NCBI GenBank assembly: GCA_037951105.1
Contig: JBAMJV010007234.1
Coordinates: 1-64,000, forward strand
Direction of reading: 5' to 3'
DNA from: Echinarachnius parma
Taxonomy: Eukaryota > Echinodermata > Echinoidea > Clypeasteroida > Echinarachniidae
DNA length: 64,000 nt
Shown: positions 1 to 11,475 of the stretch, one piece after another
Numbering within the stretch: position 1 is the stretch's first letter
Layout: the number at the start of each line of letters is the position of its first letter
Program-made: the position numbers and the translations under genes
Notes under the pieces: model-generated
What the model was told of the DNA's origin: nothing
The model's database searches: none
The model's input: only the letters and a program-made list of their open reading frames with translations

Positions 1-22
1 GATTAATACACTCTTGAGAGTG

Positions 23-51
23 CTAAACTGCCCAAATCCAAAATCTTCCGG
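23..51. repeat. 29-bp fragment shared with a hAT-like element
   Basis: A 29-base stretch is identical to 12478-12506, which lies inside the hAT-like element at 12275-13027. It is probably the edge of another copy of that family cut by the left end of the window. No terminus is visible here. Confidence 0.5.
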
Positions 52-60
52 GGACTGCGG

Positions 61-679
61 TGATCAGTCCAAACACGCCACGGGCCGAGGGATTGTATCG
101 AGTGTGTTACTTATCAACAAGAATATCAACAACTACTTATCTTGATAATAACTTACTATACTTACCGAATTTATTACATTCAATATTTTGTTTAAACGTA
201 TTTATTGCATAATTTCAGTGCATGTAACTATGAAAAAATTGATATAAAACTAAACCTATAATATATGAACTGAAAATGAGTCACTGTGGGAATCAAATCC
301 TTATTTGGGATATCATTTATTTATTCAAAAATGTTTAGATCAATTTTAGTATTATAAACATGCACAATGCCTTCATTGCACTGAATCTATCCAATGGGAT
401 TCACGTATCTATACGATCCCCCCCCCCAACCTCCTCCCCCCACCCCCCCCCCCCCCCCAAAGTGATATATTGAGATTTCAATCATACGTATATATACCAA
501 TATCATTGAAAGATTCTTCTGAATTATTTGTGATATTGTCATAGAATAGTGACAACATTAATACCTATAGTGCGCGGGAAAAGGGGTGAAAATTAATTCA
601 AAATGTGTAATAAATGTATATGAACGATCAATGTAAATTATATCCGAATACGGTAGTGATAGTTTTGACTAGCAATTGA
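61..679. other. AT-rich non-coding sequence with a C-run
   Basis: No convincing gene or repeat terminus is visible. A C-rich run broken by a few A and T bases lies at about 418-458. Similar C or G runs recur across the window next to hAT-like fragments. Confidence 0.5.
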
Positions 680-895
680 AAAGCGATTCGGAACCCATTT
701 CCATTATTAGGGAGACTTTTGAAAAATCATAACCCATTTCATTATTTTCATTGTTTTCCTGCCAGGCAGCTTGGGGAGTCTCACCAGGGGTGCTTTTGTT
801 TTCTGTTTGTTTTGTAAATTCACTATTCATTTTGTATTGTTCATTGTACTCGTTTGAAATGCCGAATAAATAATAATAATAATTATTATTATTCA
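680..895 (+). repeat. Probable 3' end of a LINE or SINE
   Basis: The stretch ends in GAATAAATAATAATAATAAT followed by ATT repeats, the usual A/T-rich simple tail of a retroposon. A similar end occurs at 25650-25748. The short open frame on the other strand is rich in Asn and Tyr because it reads this tail, so it is not treated as a gene. Confidence 0.4.
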
Positions 896-1223
896 ATTAC
901 CATAAGCCTAACAAAAGTTTACCGGAGAATTAAAAAACGTCCAAGAGATAATTCGGCGGGTTGAATTTGAAATTAAAGGGATCTAGTAACTTTGTTGACA
1001 TGTGCAAAAAGTGAGGAATGCTTGATCAATTCTGTATTTTTGTGATCTGATTCAATCGTAGATATGTTTTTTAACGAAAGAGAAATTCGAAGAACAACAC
1101 CCGTTTCATGCTTCTACTTCTACTTCTATGGTAATACTCATCAACGCCTGTTCAGCATCTAGATGAGGGTTAAGCATAGAGTTGTTATCACAGCTCTATG
1201 CGGTACAGTTCCTGAAAGGGGAA

Positions 1224-1922
1224 CTAAATTGTTTCAAGAGCCACCTTGAACTGCTCCAAAGAAGGCAGTTCGACGATGTTCTGAGGTAGCTCGTCCCAGT
1301 CCTTAAGTGTCCTGGGGAAATAACTAAATTTGTAAGTGTCCATTGAAGAGCCTAGTCTCATATATCGTTGTTGTTGACTCCTCCTTGTAGTTCTCTCCCT
1401 CGGTTTCATGTAATCCGGTATTGGTATCGCAATTTTGTTATTTGCTATCTTGTAGAACATTGACAATCGTGCCTGTTTTCTTCTTTCTTCAAGAGTTGGG
1501 AGATTAAGTTGTTCTCGCATGGATGTTACACTGGCATCACGCTGGTAGTTTCCACAAATGAAACGAAGTGCACGTCTTTGGATCTTCTCTAGTTGGTCTA
1601 TCTGATTCTGCTTGTTGGGGTCCCATACTACCGAAGCATACTCTAGCTGGGACCGTACGAGAGAGATGTATGCCACTTTTTTCACTTCTGTTGGACATTG
1701 TCTTCCGAGATTTCTCCGAATGAATCCAAGGGTCCTCAAGGCCTTGTTTGTGACCGCATCTACATGCGATTTCCAGCTTAGACGCTCATGTAGCTCGATT
1801 CCAAGATATGCTTTGCTGGCCACACCTAGAAGATCATCTCCCCTCATAGTATAAGTGTGCATAATGGGATGCCTCTTTCTGTGAATTCGCATTGAGTAGC
1901 ATTTCTTGGCGTTGAATTGCAT
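1224..1922 (-). pseudogene. LINE post-RT region
   Basis: This is a 232-codon minus-strand frame with the thumb and C-terminal blocks of CR1/Rex-like polyproteins: YLGIELHERLSWKSHV, LGFIRRNLG, YISLVRSQLEYASVVWDP, QLEKIQRRALRFI, and a basic-aromatic end (FPRTLKDWDELP). It abuts the RT core at 1922, where the frame is broken by a stop. The natural stop at 1224 is followed by about 100 bases of 3' UTR and the repeated tail. Confidence 0.7.
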
Positions 1923-2554
1923 TTACCAACGATCAGCCCACTCCAAAAGTCTGTCCATATCTGATTGAAGTTTTACCGTGTCATCTACAGATGTTATTCT
2001 CCGCATCAAAAGGCAATCGTCCGCAAATAATTTGTTGGTAGAATCGACCTCGTCACCAATGTCATTTATGAATAAGAGGAACATCAGATGACCTAGAGCT
2101 GTGCCCTGAGGCACTCCTGATGTGACATGAACCGACGTTGAAGCCTCTCCATCAACAACCCCTCGTTGAGTCCTGGTAGTCAACCAAGTTGACATCCAGC
2201 TTAGGGTCACATCACGAATTCCGTAGTATTTCAGCTTACTTAAAAGCCGTTGATGAGCAACCTTGTCGAAGGCCTTGGATAAGTCCAAAATCATTACGTC
2301 TGTTTGATGGTTGTTATCTAAAGATCTGGATATTCTTCCACCGTAGTGATGAGTTGGGACTCGGTAGAATGCTTCTTGCGGAAACCATGTTGATACTTCA
2401 CAAGTATATCATTTTCATCCAGATGTTCCATGATGGAGTGAAAGATCACATGTTCCATGAGTTTAGATGTGACACATGTTAGAGAAATAGGTCTGTAATT
2501 CTCTGGTTTGCATTTATTTCCCTTTTTATAAACAGGTACAATATTAGCAATCAA
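1923..2554 (-). pseudogene. LINE reverse transcriptase core (frameshifted)
   Basis: Two adjoining minus-strand frames carry the RT core. At 2554-2318 the blocks NYRPISLTCVTSKLMEHVI and QHGFRKKHST are visible. At 2294-1923 the blocks LDLSKAFDKVAHQRLL, SGVPQGTALGHLMFLLFIND and the catalytic LFADDCLL (FADD box) follow. A frame break between about 2318 and 2295 separates them. In a working element this enzyme copies LINE RNA at the nicked target. This copy cannot make an intact protein. Confidence 0.75.
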
Positions 2555-2579
2555 CCAGTCCTGTGGTAATTTGCCTGTT

Positions 2580-3107
2580 TCATAAGATAGGGGCTATTTC
2601 CTTTGCATATCCCTTCAAGATCCTGACAGGAATTAGATCTGGGCCACATGCTTTATTTGAATTGAGAGATTTAAGCATTCTTTCAATCCCTTCCAACGTA
2701 AAAGTTATGTTTGACATCGACACATAAGGACTTGGTCCTTTGACTGGTATTGCCTCTCGGGTTTCGTTTGTAAATACAGATTCATACTGATTATTGAGGG
2801 CCTCAGCTTTTGAAAGGTTGTCTGTCGCAAGTCCATAAGCTGTCTTCAATGTGGGAATCGTTCCCGAGTCCTTCTTCTTGCTGTTGACGAATTTCCAGAA
2901 TCTTTTGTGTGATTGTTTTTCATCGTCGCTGTCCGTAAATATTCCATTTATGTACTCCTCGTATGATTTTCTCATGCTAGCTTTGACAGCCTTTCTTATG
3001 TCTCGAAAATCCTGCCAGCATTGTTCGGTGTCAACTCTCTTTGCCTTTTTGTATAATCTTTTTTTCTTTCGAATTTGTCTCTTAATATCATTTGTCATCC
3101 ATGGCAC
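2580..3107 (-). pseudogene. LINE linker before the reverse transcriptase
   Basis: The translation starts with PWMTNDIKRQIRKKKRLYKKAK, the lysine-rich segment found between endonuclease and RT in CR1-like LINEs. It runs to LNSNKACGPDLIPVRILKGY, the first RT-associated block (K-GPD-IP). It is offset from the endonuclease upstream and from the RT frame downstream by small indels. It is part of the same broken element. Confidence 0.65.
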
Positions 3108-3119
3108 ATCCTGCCATGA

Positions 3120-3966
3120 TTACAATTTTTTCTGCGGGATATGTTTGTCCATCAAACGAAATAATTCACTTTTGAAGGTTTCCCAATTTAGATTTACCTC
3201 CCTATCGCCAGCAGATCTAATGAAGGAGTCCTTGAATTGTATAATGTCGTCACCCAAACCTTTCATATTCCCTTTTTTATAAACGTATACCTTGGGAGGT
3301 TTTTTGCGGGTGTATTTCAATGAGGTGGAAAGGTGAATCGACACTGCCCTGTGATCGGACATCCCGGGAACAATTTCTGACTTGGTGATTTGGTATGGTA
3401 TTGTAGTGAACGTGAGGTCCAAATTGTTCTTTTCTCTTGTAGCATCACATTGCATTTGCGAGAGCATGTTGTCATGGGTTATGTCAAGTAGAGTTTCATT
3501 GAGTCTTCTCCCGTATTGAGGTTTATTTTGTGCAGCATCTATTATAACAGTATTGTTCTCCCAGTTTATATGTGGGGCGTTGAAATCCCCACATAAAATA
3601 ATGTTAGGCAGTGTTGCTTTCTCCGTTAGCTTCTTGAGAGCCTCGTTGAGATTCATCAGACTCGTAGGGTCGTCATTCGGTGGGCGATAGAAAGATCCAA
3701 TGTATAAGATTCGATTCCCAGCGAAGATGATTTTGGCCCAAATCGATTCACAGTCGGTGTCTAGGTTATCCATTTTCATACCCAATAGATCCTTCCGTAA
3801 TCCAATGAACACACCTCCACCATGTTCATTACGATCCTTCCTGAAAATGTTGTATGTTTGAGGGACGACTTCGCTCGTGAAATATTCTCCATTTAGGTGA
3901 GTTTCTGTTCCACATATAATATCCGGGTCTTCTTGCTCTACTAGAGCCTGGAGGTCTCTTTGCTTT
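3120..3966 (-). pseudogene. LINE endonuclease domain (fragment)
   Basis: The frame stays open from the truncation point at 3966. Visible endonuclease landmarks are the early block IICGTETHL, the catalytic-type GDFNAPHINW near 3590-3560, and the C-terminal SDHRAVSIHL near 3360-3330. In AP-endonuclease LINEs this domain nicks target DNA to prime reverse transcription. About the first 40 residues are missing. The frame stops near 3120 and the following linker is in another frame, so this is a decayed copy. Confidence 0.7.
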
Positions 3967-4927
3967 TATTGGTTATTAAACGAATACAACAATAGACAAC
4001 CGCTATGATAGAGTTTTAAGTAAGTGTTGTGATGGTTTCAGACAATGTTAATAGATCCCTTTAATATATCATTACTCTATCATCTCTATGTATCCTAGCC
4101 CGAGTATTTTCGGGACCATGCAGATATGGGTTAGGTATATTTCTAAAATGAACCAGATAATATCTTCCGAATAATGTGCGACTTAGTGGCATCATGATTT
4201 TTGTGTGTGTGTTTCGCAATGCGGATTTACGACTTATTTTTATGCAAAAGACTGAACCGGCCATCAAATGAAAATACATCTTCAAAAGCGGGGATCTGGT
4301 AACTTTGTTGACATGTGCAAAAAAGTGATGAATGGTTGATGAATAAATATTGTTTGTGATCTGATATATCCACTGAGTAAGAGGAAATGAAATCTGATAT
4401 TCGAGAACTATTTAATTAAATTTTCCTTAAGCCGCTGTGAGCCACTGATTGGCCGATGAGGATGTCATTTATGGTGCTTTAATGCCCGTATTTGAGTTTG
4501 ATGTATGTCTCGCCTTTGGTTATTGTTCACAATAGCACGTTATATAACAAAAATAATAATAACAAACTCCTTCCAGTATATACTAACACAGTTATAACTT
4601 TCCAGTGGATTGAACATTCGAACGTAAATATATTCTTTTAACGGAAGTCAAATTCGAAAAAAAACTTGCACCAGATTCATGCTTCTAATGTATACGAATA
4701 CAACAGGATTTGAGGGAACCACTAGAATTGTAAATTGGTTTTGTGGATTGCAGTGCTCAGTGGTTATGATATTTAAAAGCCTCGTGCACATGCAATGGAA
4801 CAATAGAATCACGACATAGTTGAAGGGGTTTGTGTCATGTTTGTTCTCTTTTTTCCCAAATAACAATGGATACAATTCCACAGAGATCAAGTTTCGATTC
4901 GCAAAATAGCGTGCACCTTGTCATATA

Positions 4928-5472
4928 CAGGGTGGCCCCCAAAAATGGAACGGCCGGGGCACTTCCCAAAACAATATAATCAAATGATTATGTCCATCGC
5001 ATAGGGTGTCTTTTCCAATGAAAAACGATACCAAGAACAGTCAATTCGGTCGTGTAGTTTTTGTTTTAGGCCGCTGTAAGTGGCACCATGTCTGGTTCCC
5101 TTTTTTTTCTTCAATTTTTACCAAGTCGGTGCTAGATAGATCGCACTTACTGCCTGCCATAGCATTAAAGAACGAGCAATACGCGCGGCATTGTTATGCA
5201 TTCAGCTGTGTCCCGAGAGAATGGGCATATTTGTCCAATGCTATGAGGGGCATGAAGTGCGATTTATCCGGCAGTGACTCGGTAAAAAATGACAAAAATG
5301 GGAACCTGACATGGTGTCACTCACAGCACCCTATACAACAAAAACTACTCGTCCAAAATTAATGTTCTTGGTATCGTTTATCATTGGAAAGGACACTCTA
5401 TCGGATGGACATAATCGTTTTGTTACTATACTTTGGGAAGTGCCCCGTTCCGTTTATTGGGGGGCCACCCTG
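4928..5472. mobile_element. Foldback TIR element, copy 1
   Basis: The ends CAGGGTGGCCCCC and GGGGGGCCACCCTG are inverted and flanked by TA (4926-4927 and 5473-5474). The inverted symmetry continues inward for most of the 545 bp, including GAAAAACGATACCAAGAACA against TGTTCTTGGTATCGTTTATC, so the element is one long imperfect hairpin. Other copies are at 6114-6657 and 50749-51266. A TA target duplication suggests a mariner/Tc1-type MITE. Open frames inside follow from the palindrome and are not genes. Confidence 0.75.
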
Positions 5473-5917
5473 TATAAATTTATATTCTATAGAATGTAAA
5501 CTGCAATTGCATTTACACATTTACATACCGGAAATAGGAGAACATAATTCCGTGGTAGTGGTTGCGTGATAGTGTTTTGCTCCTGATTCATGTTTTCAAG
5601 TGCTACGTTAGTTATTTATTCTATTAAATAATGCATCTTGGCATTTGCAGTGTTATGAATGACAGGGTAAGTATAAAAGTTTGACAGTTTGTATTTTAAA
5701 GATGCATTTTTACAATGCAAATTGTGTTTTTGTGAAGATATATATATATTTTGGCGTTCATACATGTATTATAATACTCTATATGCATAATGTATTTCAT
5801 GACTTTTTTGTTATTTATTGATTTTTTTTTGTAGAAAGGCCCTAATTATATTTATCTATTTTCAGTGAGCTATTACATAAAATCTAAATGCTCACAATTT
5901 TGATGATGATGACTTTG

Positions 5918-6735
5918 ATAACGTGATCGGGCATGTGTCTCAGTGATTACTAGGGCGACCGTCTCGTGCAAGGGAAGTTGAGGGTTCGAAACCCGGCCGT
6001 GTCATACCAAAGACCATTACATACATGATACCCCCAACAAAATATACTGCGCTTTATTCTATAGCCATGCAGGCGCTCGGTATACATATTATCTAGAGCG
6101 GAGTAGAGTAATAAAGTGTGGCCCAACAAAAAACGGAACGGGGCACTTCCCACAGTATAGTATCAAAATGATTATGTCCTTCGGATAGGTTGTCTTTTCC
6201 AATGAAAAACGATACCAAGGACACTTATTTTGGTCGTGTAGTTTTTGTTTTAGGGCGCTCTGAGTGACCCCATGTGCGGTTCCCATTTTGGTCAATTTTT
6301 ACCAAATCAGGGCCTGATAAATCGCACTTACTGCCCGTCATAGCATCGAACAATGTTAGAGTGCATTCAGCTGTGTGCCGAGAGAATGGGCATGGTTGTT
6401 CGACGCTATGACGGACAGGGAATGTGATTTATCAAGCACTGACTTGGTAAAAATTGACAAAAATGGGAACCTGACATGGTGTCAATCAGAGCGCCCTAAA
6501 ACAAAAACTACACGACCAAAATTACTGATCCTGGTATCGTTTTTTATTGGAAAGGACACCCTATCCGATGGACATAATCATGTAGTTACTATATTTTGGG
6601 AAGTGCCCCGCTCCGTTTTTGTTTTGTTTTGTTGTTTTTTTTTGGGGGGGCACCTTGTATTACATTGATGTTATGCAGGGCCCGCAAGAAGAACAGTGTT
6701 CGGCACTGAAGTGCAACGGCTTCCCTTGTAAAATA
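5918..6735 (+). repeat. tRNA-derived SINE, copy A (interrupted)
   Basis: The head at about 5918-5998 has a box-B-like GGGTTCGAAACCC. The body and the 3' part (TTATGCAGGGCCCGC, then AATGCAACGGCTTCCC-like text and an A/T tail) continue after 6657. Copy B at 50222-50480 has the same order without interruption. The break is the foldback element at 6114-6657. Confidence 0.6.
6114..6657. mobile_element. Foldback TIR element, copy 2, inside a SINE
   Basis: The termini are AAGTGTGGCCC and GGGGGGGCACCTTG, flanked by TA (6112-6113 and 6658-6659). The interior matches copies 1 and 3. The allelic position in block B (about 50391-50400, GGTAATAGTAACATTGATG) is empty, so this insertion followed the block duplication. 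Confidence 0.7.
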
Positions 6736-7830
6736 ATTTAGTTTTAATTAGTATTATTTTAACGCCAATGCCCCAAGCTAGGATCAGTTGTACGTTTAAT
6801 TGGGTCATTTAGCTCTCTGTCCAGCTCGGGGTAGGGGTTAGTTAATTTATGGGGGAGTCACACACGCCTGCGATTTACCTGCCATTAGCTGCGAATAAAC
6901 AATACATGCATTATGGACGAAAAGTAACTGAAGGCTTACATGAAAAGTTACAAGCGGAGTATCTTACTAGTTCTTAATAGAGGTACATTGTGAAGTTTGT
7001 AAGAGGGTATTTTTGGCACCAGAAGTGGTTTATATATGACCTTCTAGAAACACATGTTGGGTGGACAACCTTGTGGTCTATCTGCTGGAAGTCCACTTCA
7101 AGCGTAAACTATAAAAAAAACGTCTACACCAAACCACTCACTGCAGTCATCTCTGCCAAGTTGAAGTCCCGCGGGGGGGGGGGGGGGGGGTGGGGCTCTC
7201 GAATTGTTTTTTGACGGGGGTGTGCCGCACGGAAATCTGAAATAGGGGTCTTAAGAGCTGACTACAAGCACAAAATATAGGGTCTTTGGAGCTACAAAAA
7301 CCCTGAAACGGGAGTTAAGGGGTCTAAGGATCAGAATAAAACTACAAAATACGGGCAAAATACATGACTTGGAGCTACCAAAGACCTGCGGAAACCCTCA
7401 AATGGTGGTCAAGGAGCTGACTATAGAAGAAGTATAATGGACTTGAGGCTACTCAACTACCTAGCCAAGTCTATGGAGCGACAATTTTTGGAAAATCGGA
7501 TCTCGAGAGCGACAATCGGGTGCGATAAAGCGGCACATACCCGTCTTACAGTATACATGAGTCCCCCCCCCCCCCCCCGGGGGGGGGGTGGGGTTGAAGT
7601 ATTTGCTGCACCTCCATTCATCAGTTTATCAAGCCCACATCATGATCTGAGTCGTGTCATCGGGGATAAAGAGCTGTAGTTGAGGTCATGGCAGCGATGA
7701 AAACCAAACCGTTTACAGCAACAGCGCATTCCTTCAGGAACAAAGCAAATGAGCATGATTGTGTTCTGCTCAAATAAAACCTTACCAGCGTGAAAAGTGA
7801 GTGTTTAAAGACACTAACAGGGTCCTTCTC
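6736..7830. other. Unassigned sequence with G- and C-runs
   Basis: No gene was recognised. A G-run lies near 7171-7192. A C-run directly followed by a G-run at about 7563-7592 forms a palindromic homopolymer. Between them phrases such as GGAGCTAC and AGGGGTC recur irregularly, suggesting a decayed repeat. Confidence 0.4.
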
Positions 7831-9115
7831 TGTTCAAGAATCCGGCATTATGAGAAGTTGTAGGAAGGCTAGCCTCGTGAAGTTCTTACAAGAGGAAACC
7901 AAAGTGCCAAACCAAATCTTTCTGAATTGCCTTAGGATAACAGAATGAACAGCAAAGGGTAGTTGCTGCAACATGTGCTGTATTGCACTGGTCCTTTTAC
8001 AAAGGCAAAACATTTTGAGCAATTGCCAATTGTTACATAAATATTTTGCCGACTTCAGTAGCATGGAACCGCCTTTTTAAAACAGGATCAGTAATTCTGG
8101 CACCCTTTGACACATCCACATGATATCATCTTTCCCAGGCTTGCTGGGTAGTTGACACTAGAACTGCTTTTTCCGTCATTCAGGTACTATCCACCTATGT
8201 ACATGTTGGAGTGTTTGGCTTGTCAACGATGAGCAGCTCGTTTGAGACGAAGGAGAAAAGCGTCCTCTTTAGTAGGAAGTTTCTTCAAGAGAGTTGACTC
8301 ATTGTTCAAGAACTTTTAAGCTCTCGATCAGTTTTCCCCGATTGTAATCTTCAAACTGGTCGGCTTTGGTGGTGTACACATTCATGATGGTGTCCGAGTG
8401 ATAATGTCATCTGTTAATGCATCGGCAGGTGTTTTTTTTTACCAGCAATGTCCGTATGTTCATATTCTGGGCTGTCCTCGAGCCACAGCTCTGAGATATC
8501 AGTAAAACGTCTTCAACCATGATATATGCATATTATATACTTATGATGTCAGTGTCATTGGCATGAATAACTACTCTGTCGACTCTGTTAACTACTCTGT
8601 TGTAGAATGTGTAAAGTAAGAAGGCCTCTTCTTTGAATCCAGCACCAATGTACAGATGGCTTGACCAAGCGAAGGTTTAAGCTGTCCATAATCACACCAC
8701 CTTTCACAAGAGAAGCTCAAAAAGTTTGTTTTGATAGCTTGATACACATAAAAGCTCCTGTGGATCAGGATGTGCGCATTTCCTTCTGACTTCACAGACT
8801 TTGGCTAATTTGGATAGGGCATACCTCTGCTCCTGTTCAGAAGACTTCAGGCTGGCTTACTGTATCTGTAACTACAAAAGTGTATAATATCATAACCGAA
8901 AGAAAATACTTTCAGCAACATATTTTTGCGCGATTCAGTAACCGCTTGAACTACAACCTCTTTATCCCTGATTACACGATTCTGACCAGATGTATAGTGT
9001 GGGCAGGATGAATTGAGATGCAGCATAGACTTCACCTCTGTAGAAGTGGCTGCATTTAGTGTTTTATAAATGCTTTTCAAGTTCCGCTTCATGTGGACTT
9101 CCAGCAGCTAGTCCG
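7800..9115 (-). pseudogene. Relic of a DTD-motif protein gene
   Basis: Minus-strand reading in shifting frames gives coherent protein-like pieces in order: HGLAAGSPHEAELEKHL (9115-9060), AASQFILPTLY (near 9010), SEQEQRYALSKLAKVCEVRRK (8840-8785), VVIHANDTDII (about 8573-8541) and MWMCQRVPELLIL (8110-8090). Frame shifts and stops separate them. The HANDTDII block resembles a large, poorly characterised invertebrate family whose DTD motif recalls PIN/FEN-like nucleases; that link is from memory. Homologues are usually repetitive, so this may be a mobile-element cargo gene. It is clearly dead. Confidence 0.5.
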
Positions 9116-10099
9116 TGAAGTTGTCCAATAAGGTTGTGTTTCTAAGGTCCTATGAGACATTTTGTATGAGGCCAGCCTTTAACTTGTGCCAATTATGTTC
9201 ATGTCTGTAATACCTCCTTTGCAAGTTTCACGATGTATCTCCTTTGGACCTAGAATGAGACTCGCACTAAAACGTGTCATGTATATATAAGCCTACAGAC
9301 ACACTTCGCCCAAACTTGGTGGGTAGACCTCAATTATAATGATTTGTTAGTACATTGGTAAAGTGTTGGTCTTTTAAACACCCCTTTCCCTCCTCCCCTG
9401 TATCTGATTCAAGGGGTAACATAATTGTGATTTGTTTGATACATTTAGTATAATTTGATAGCAATTTAACCAAAACTAAACAAATTATGACATTAACAAC
9501 TCAATATTCTTATGTATTTCTTTATTTTGTATTGCTTATGTTTTTTGTTTTTTTTAAATCAATTTGCATACTTAATATCATTATATAATACTCTAAATAG
9601 TTATCTAATATATTAATTGAATTTTTAAGGATCTAAAGTATTTTTCATTTTGAAGAATTTAGTTGTCTTTTATTCATAAGCGCTATATACGAAATTTCAC
9701 GTCCGTGTGTGCAGCATCACGTTGGAACGACGTTTGATACAATAACCAAGACAATAGTATGCAATATGCTTGAATTTGGTATCAAACGATGCGCAGGACT
9801 CTATGGAAGACCTCTGTGAAAAAGAAGCTGGAATCAGCAGGGCATTGTGGTTTAATTGTGCAAGATGTGTGACTGGGTATTCATGACCCTAATGTTTAAA
9901 CACACTATTTAGCTGCATAAGGGGTGAATAGGGGTGAATAAACTCATCCTGTGGACTCCCAGTAGCTAGTTCGCGCGGTTGTCCCCCTAGGTTGTGATCC
10001 TAGAAGGTCCTAGAAGCCATTTCTAGGACCAACCTTTTACAACAGGCAAAAGCTGATAAACCCCTTTTGCCCCCTGGGTAAATTGTATATTACTGCATC
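9116..10099. other. Unassigned AT-rich sequence
   Basis: No coding frame, repeat terminus or RNA gene was recognised. A short phrase resembling the relic's start recurs (TGGACTTCCAGCAGCTAGTCC near 9093 and TGGACTCCCAGTAGCTAGTTC near 9952), suggesting a second, more decayed copy begins near 9950. Confidence 0.4.
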
Positions 10100-10107
10100 C
10101 GTGACGT

Positions 10108-11475
10108 CAGTGGCGTAGCTACGGGGGGGCACGGGGGGGGGGGGGGGGGCACGTGCCCCCCCCCCCCCCCAATCGTTTGGCCAAAAAAAAAAAAAAAAAA
10201 ATGACGACCCGACATTAGCCAAATGTGTCTATATCATTCATTATTATCATGTTTTATTAAATGTGTGATGATAATGATGTTATCACCAATAATAAAGAAG
10301 AACATAACGGTCGTTCCCTAGTACTAGCAATAGCGCACCTATATCAGTTTGAAGAATCCTTCCAATAAAGCGCCTTATTCAAATTTTTTTGTTTGAAAAG
10401 GACTGTAAATCTCGTTTTTTGCCGCGCGCTTCGCGCGCATACTGTTTCTCATATTGCAAGTTTCATTTCGATTTGCTTGAACTCACCTTTCGAACTGTGT
10501 TGGGCAATGTAATTTCTCAAACGCACACCTCAAACGAAGTTTATTAAACCCTCATCTATAGCACACCGTCACAGAAAATAAAATAATCTGAAATAATAAT
10601 GATATCTTTCAGTAAATTCGGTCCATATGCGCTGAACGCAAATCATATTGGAATATCATGTCCCCCCACATTTGAAAGTGGAAGAGATTGTCCCCCTCCC
10701 TTTGTCATTTTGTATGTTTGGTTCCATACTTATATACTTCATATTACGTGATCTAGGTGTGCACCAAATCGCACAATTTCACGCCCCAAAATACAAAAGC
10801 TCCCTACTGTGGGAGGGAGACACCCCCTCCCACACCCTCCCCCACTCGGTCGCTTCGCTTCCTCACAATGTCTCCCCTCCACTTTTGAGAAGTTGTTGAC
10901 GCCCTTGCTTAGTTTCATTGGAGCTCAATGCCTTATACTATATCGATATAGTATACAGGATCACGTGGATCCATCTCATGCAAGGCTCAATCTTTCCTCG
11001 CTATTCCCGTTTAAAAATACGTTACGAGAAGGTTCACTATTATAATACAATGACAAATAAAAAGACAATTAATGACCATACTTCTACAGTGATATTTTAA
11101 ACACCAATTTCAAAAATTTCTCCACGTGGGAGGGGTAAACCCCCTCCCACACCCTCCCCCCAATAAGTATAGACAAGCACGGATATAACGACGCGAGCGT
11201 ATTTGAGTCTGGTGTGTGTGCATGTACACGTAGGTTCGATTGTGTTTGTATACTTTATCATGAGGGAGATGCTTTAAGTCTTGATTTCTTTAATTCAGTA
11301 TTATCAAATTTCCTTCCAAGGTATGCACCAGATTGCATTATTTCAAGTGAAAACTTGCAAAAGCTCCCTACCGTGGGAGGGGGGACACCCCCCTCCCACA
11401 CCCTCCCCCCCTCGGGCGCTACGCTCCCTCGCAGTTGTGCCCCCCCCCAATCCGTTGACCCTCGCTACGCCACTG
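10108..11475. mobile_element. Non-autonomous hAT-like element with 8-bp TSD
   Basis: The element starts CAGTGGCGTAGCTACGGGG and ends CCCTCGCTACGCCACTG, giving a TIR of about 12 bp. It is bordered on both sides by CGTGACGT (10100-10107 and 11476-11483), an exact 8-bp target duplication. CAG-type termini with 8-bp duplications are the hAT signature. The 1368-bp interior has C- and G-runs and a repeated GTGGGAGGG/CCCTCCCACACCCTCCCCC phrase (about 10811, 11127 and 11373), but no transposase. A fragment of the same family lies near 42395-42540. Confidence 0.8.

Larger units (their letters stand above)
1119..3966 (-). mobile_element. 5'-truncated CR1/Rex-like LINE
   Basis: Read on the minus strand, this segment carries an AP-type endonuclease, a linker, a reverse transcriptase and a post-RT region in the order usual for Jockey-superfamily LINEs. 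It ends in a short GTAGAA-type repeat near 1119. The endonuclease opens without its N-terminus at 3966, so the copy is 5' truncated. Frame breaks near 3110, 2570, 2300 and 1922 make it inactive. It sits inside the MITE: MITE-like sequence stops at CATGCTTCTAC before 1119 and resumes at TGCTTTTATTGG after 3966. The similar TGCTTCTA and TGCTTTTA may be a decayed target duplication. The clade is uncertain. Confidence 0.75.
977..4060. mobile_element. TTAA-flanked MITE, interrupted by a LINE
   Basis: The left end AGGGATCTAGTAACTTTGTT (977) and the right end AATGTTAATAGATCCCT (to 4060) form terminal inverted repeats. Each is bordered by TTAA (973-976 and 4061-4064), the target duplication typical of piggyBac-type elements. 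Related copies lie at 47773-48160 and 48466-48830, with older ones in the duplicated blocks (from about 4291 and 48990). The interior is split at about 1119/3966 by the minus-strand LINE. No transposase is present. Confidence 0.65.
4063..6735. repeat. Upstream duplication block A
   Basis: This block is similar and collinear, with gaps, to 48835-50475 just upstream of the second TMEM272-like first exon. Shared landmarks include GACTGAACCGGCCATCAA (4251 and about 48952), TGAGGGAACCACTA (4711 and about 49313), GGCCCTAATTATATTTAT, the SINE head, and TTATGCAGGGCCCGC (6671 and about 50410). Block A carries two foldback insertions (4928-5472 and 6114-6657) that block B lacks. This supports duplication of the upstream region together with the gene, followed by independent insertions. 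Confidence 0.6.

Noticed and set aside
5006..5569. Frames of 60-118 codons inside the foldback elements
   Set aside because: The elements are long hairpins present in three copies, and the frames are not consistently kept among copies.
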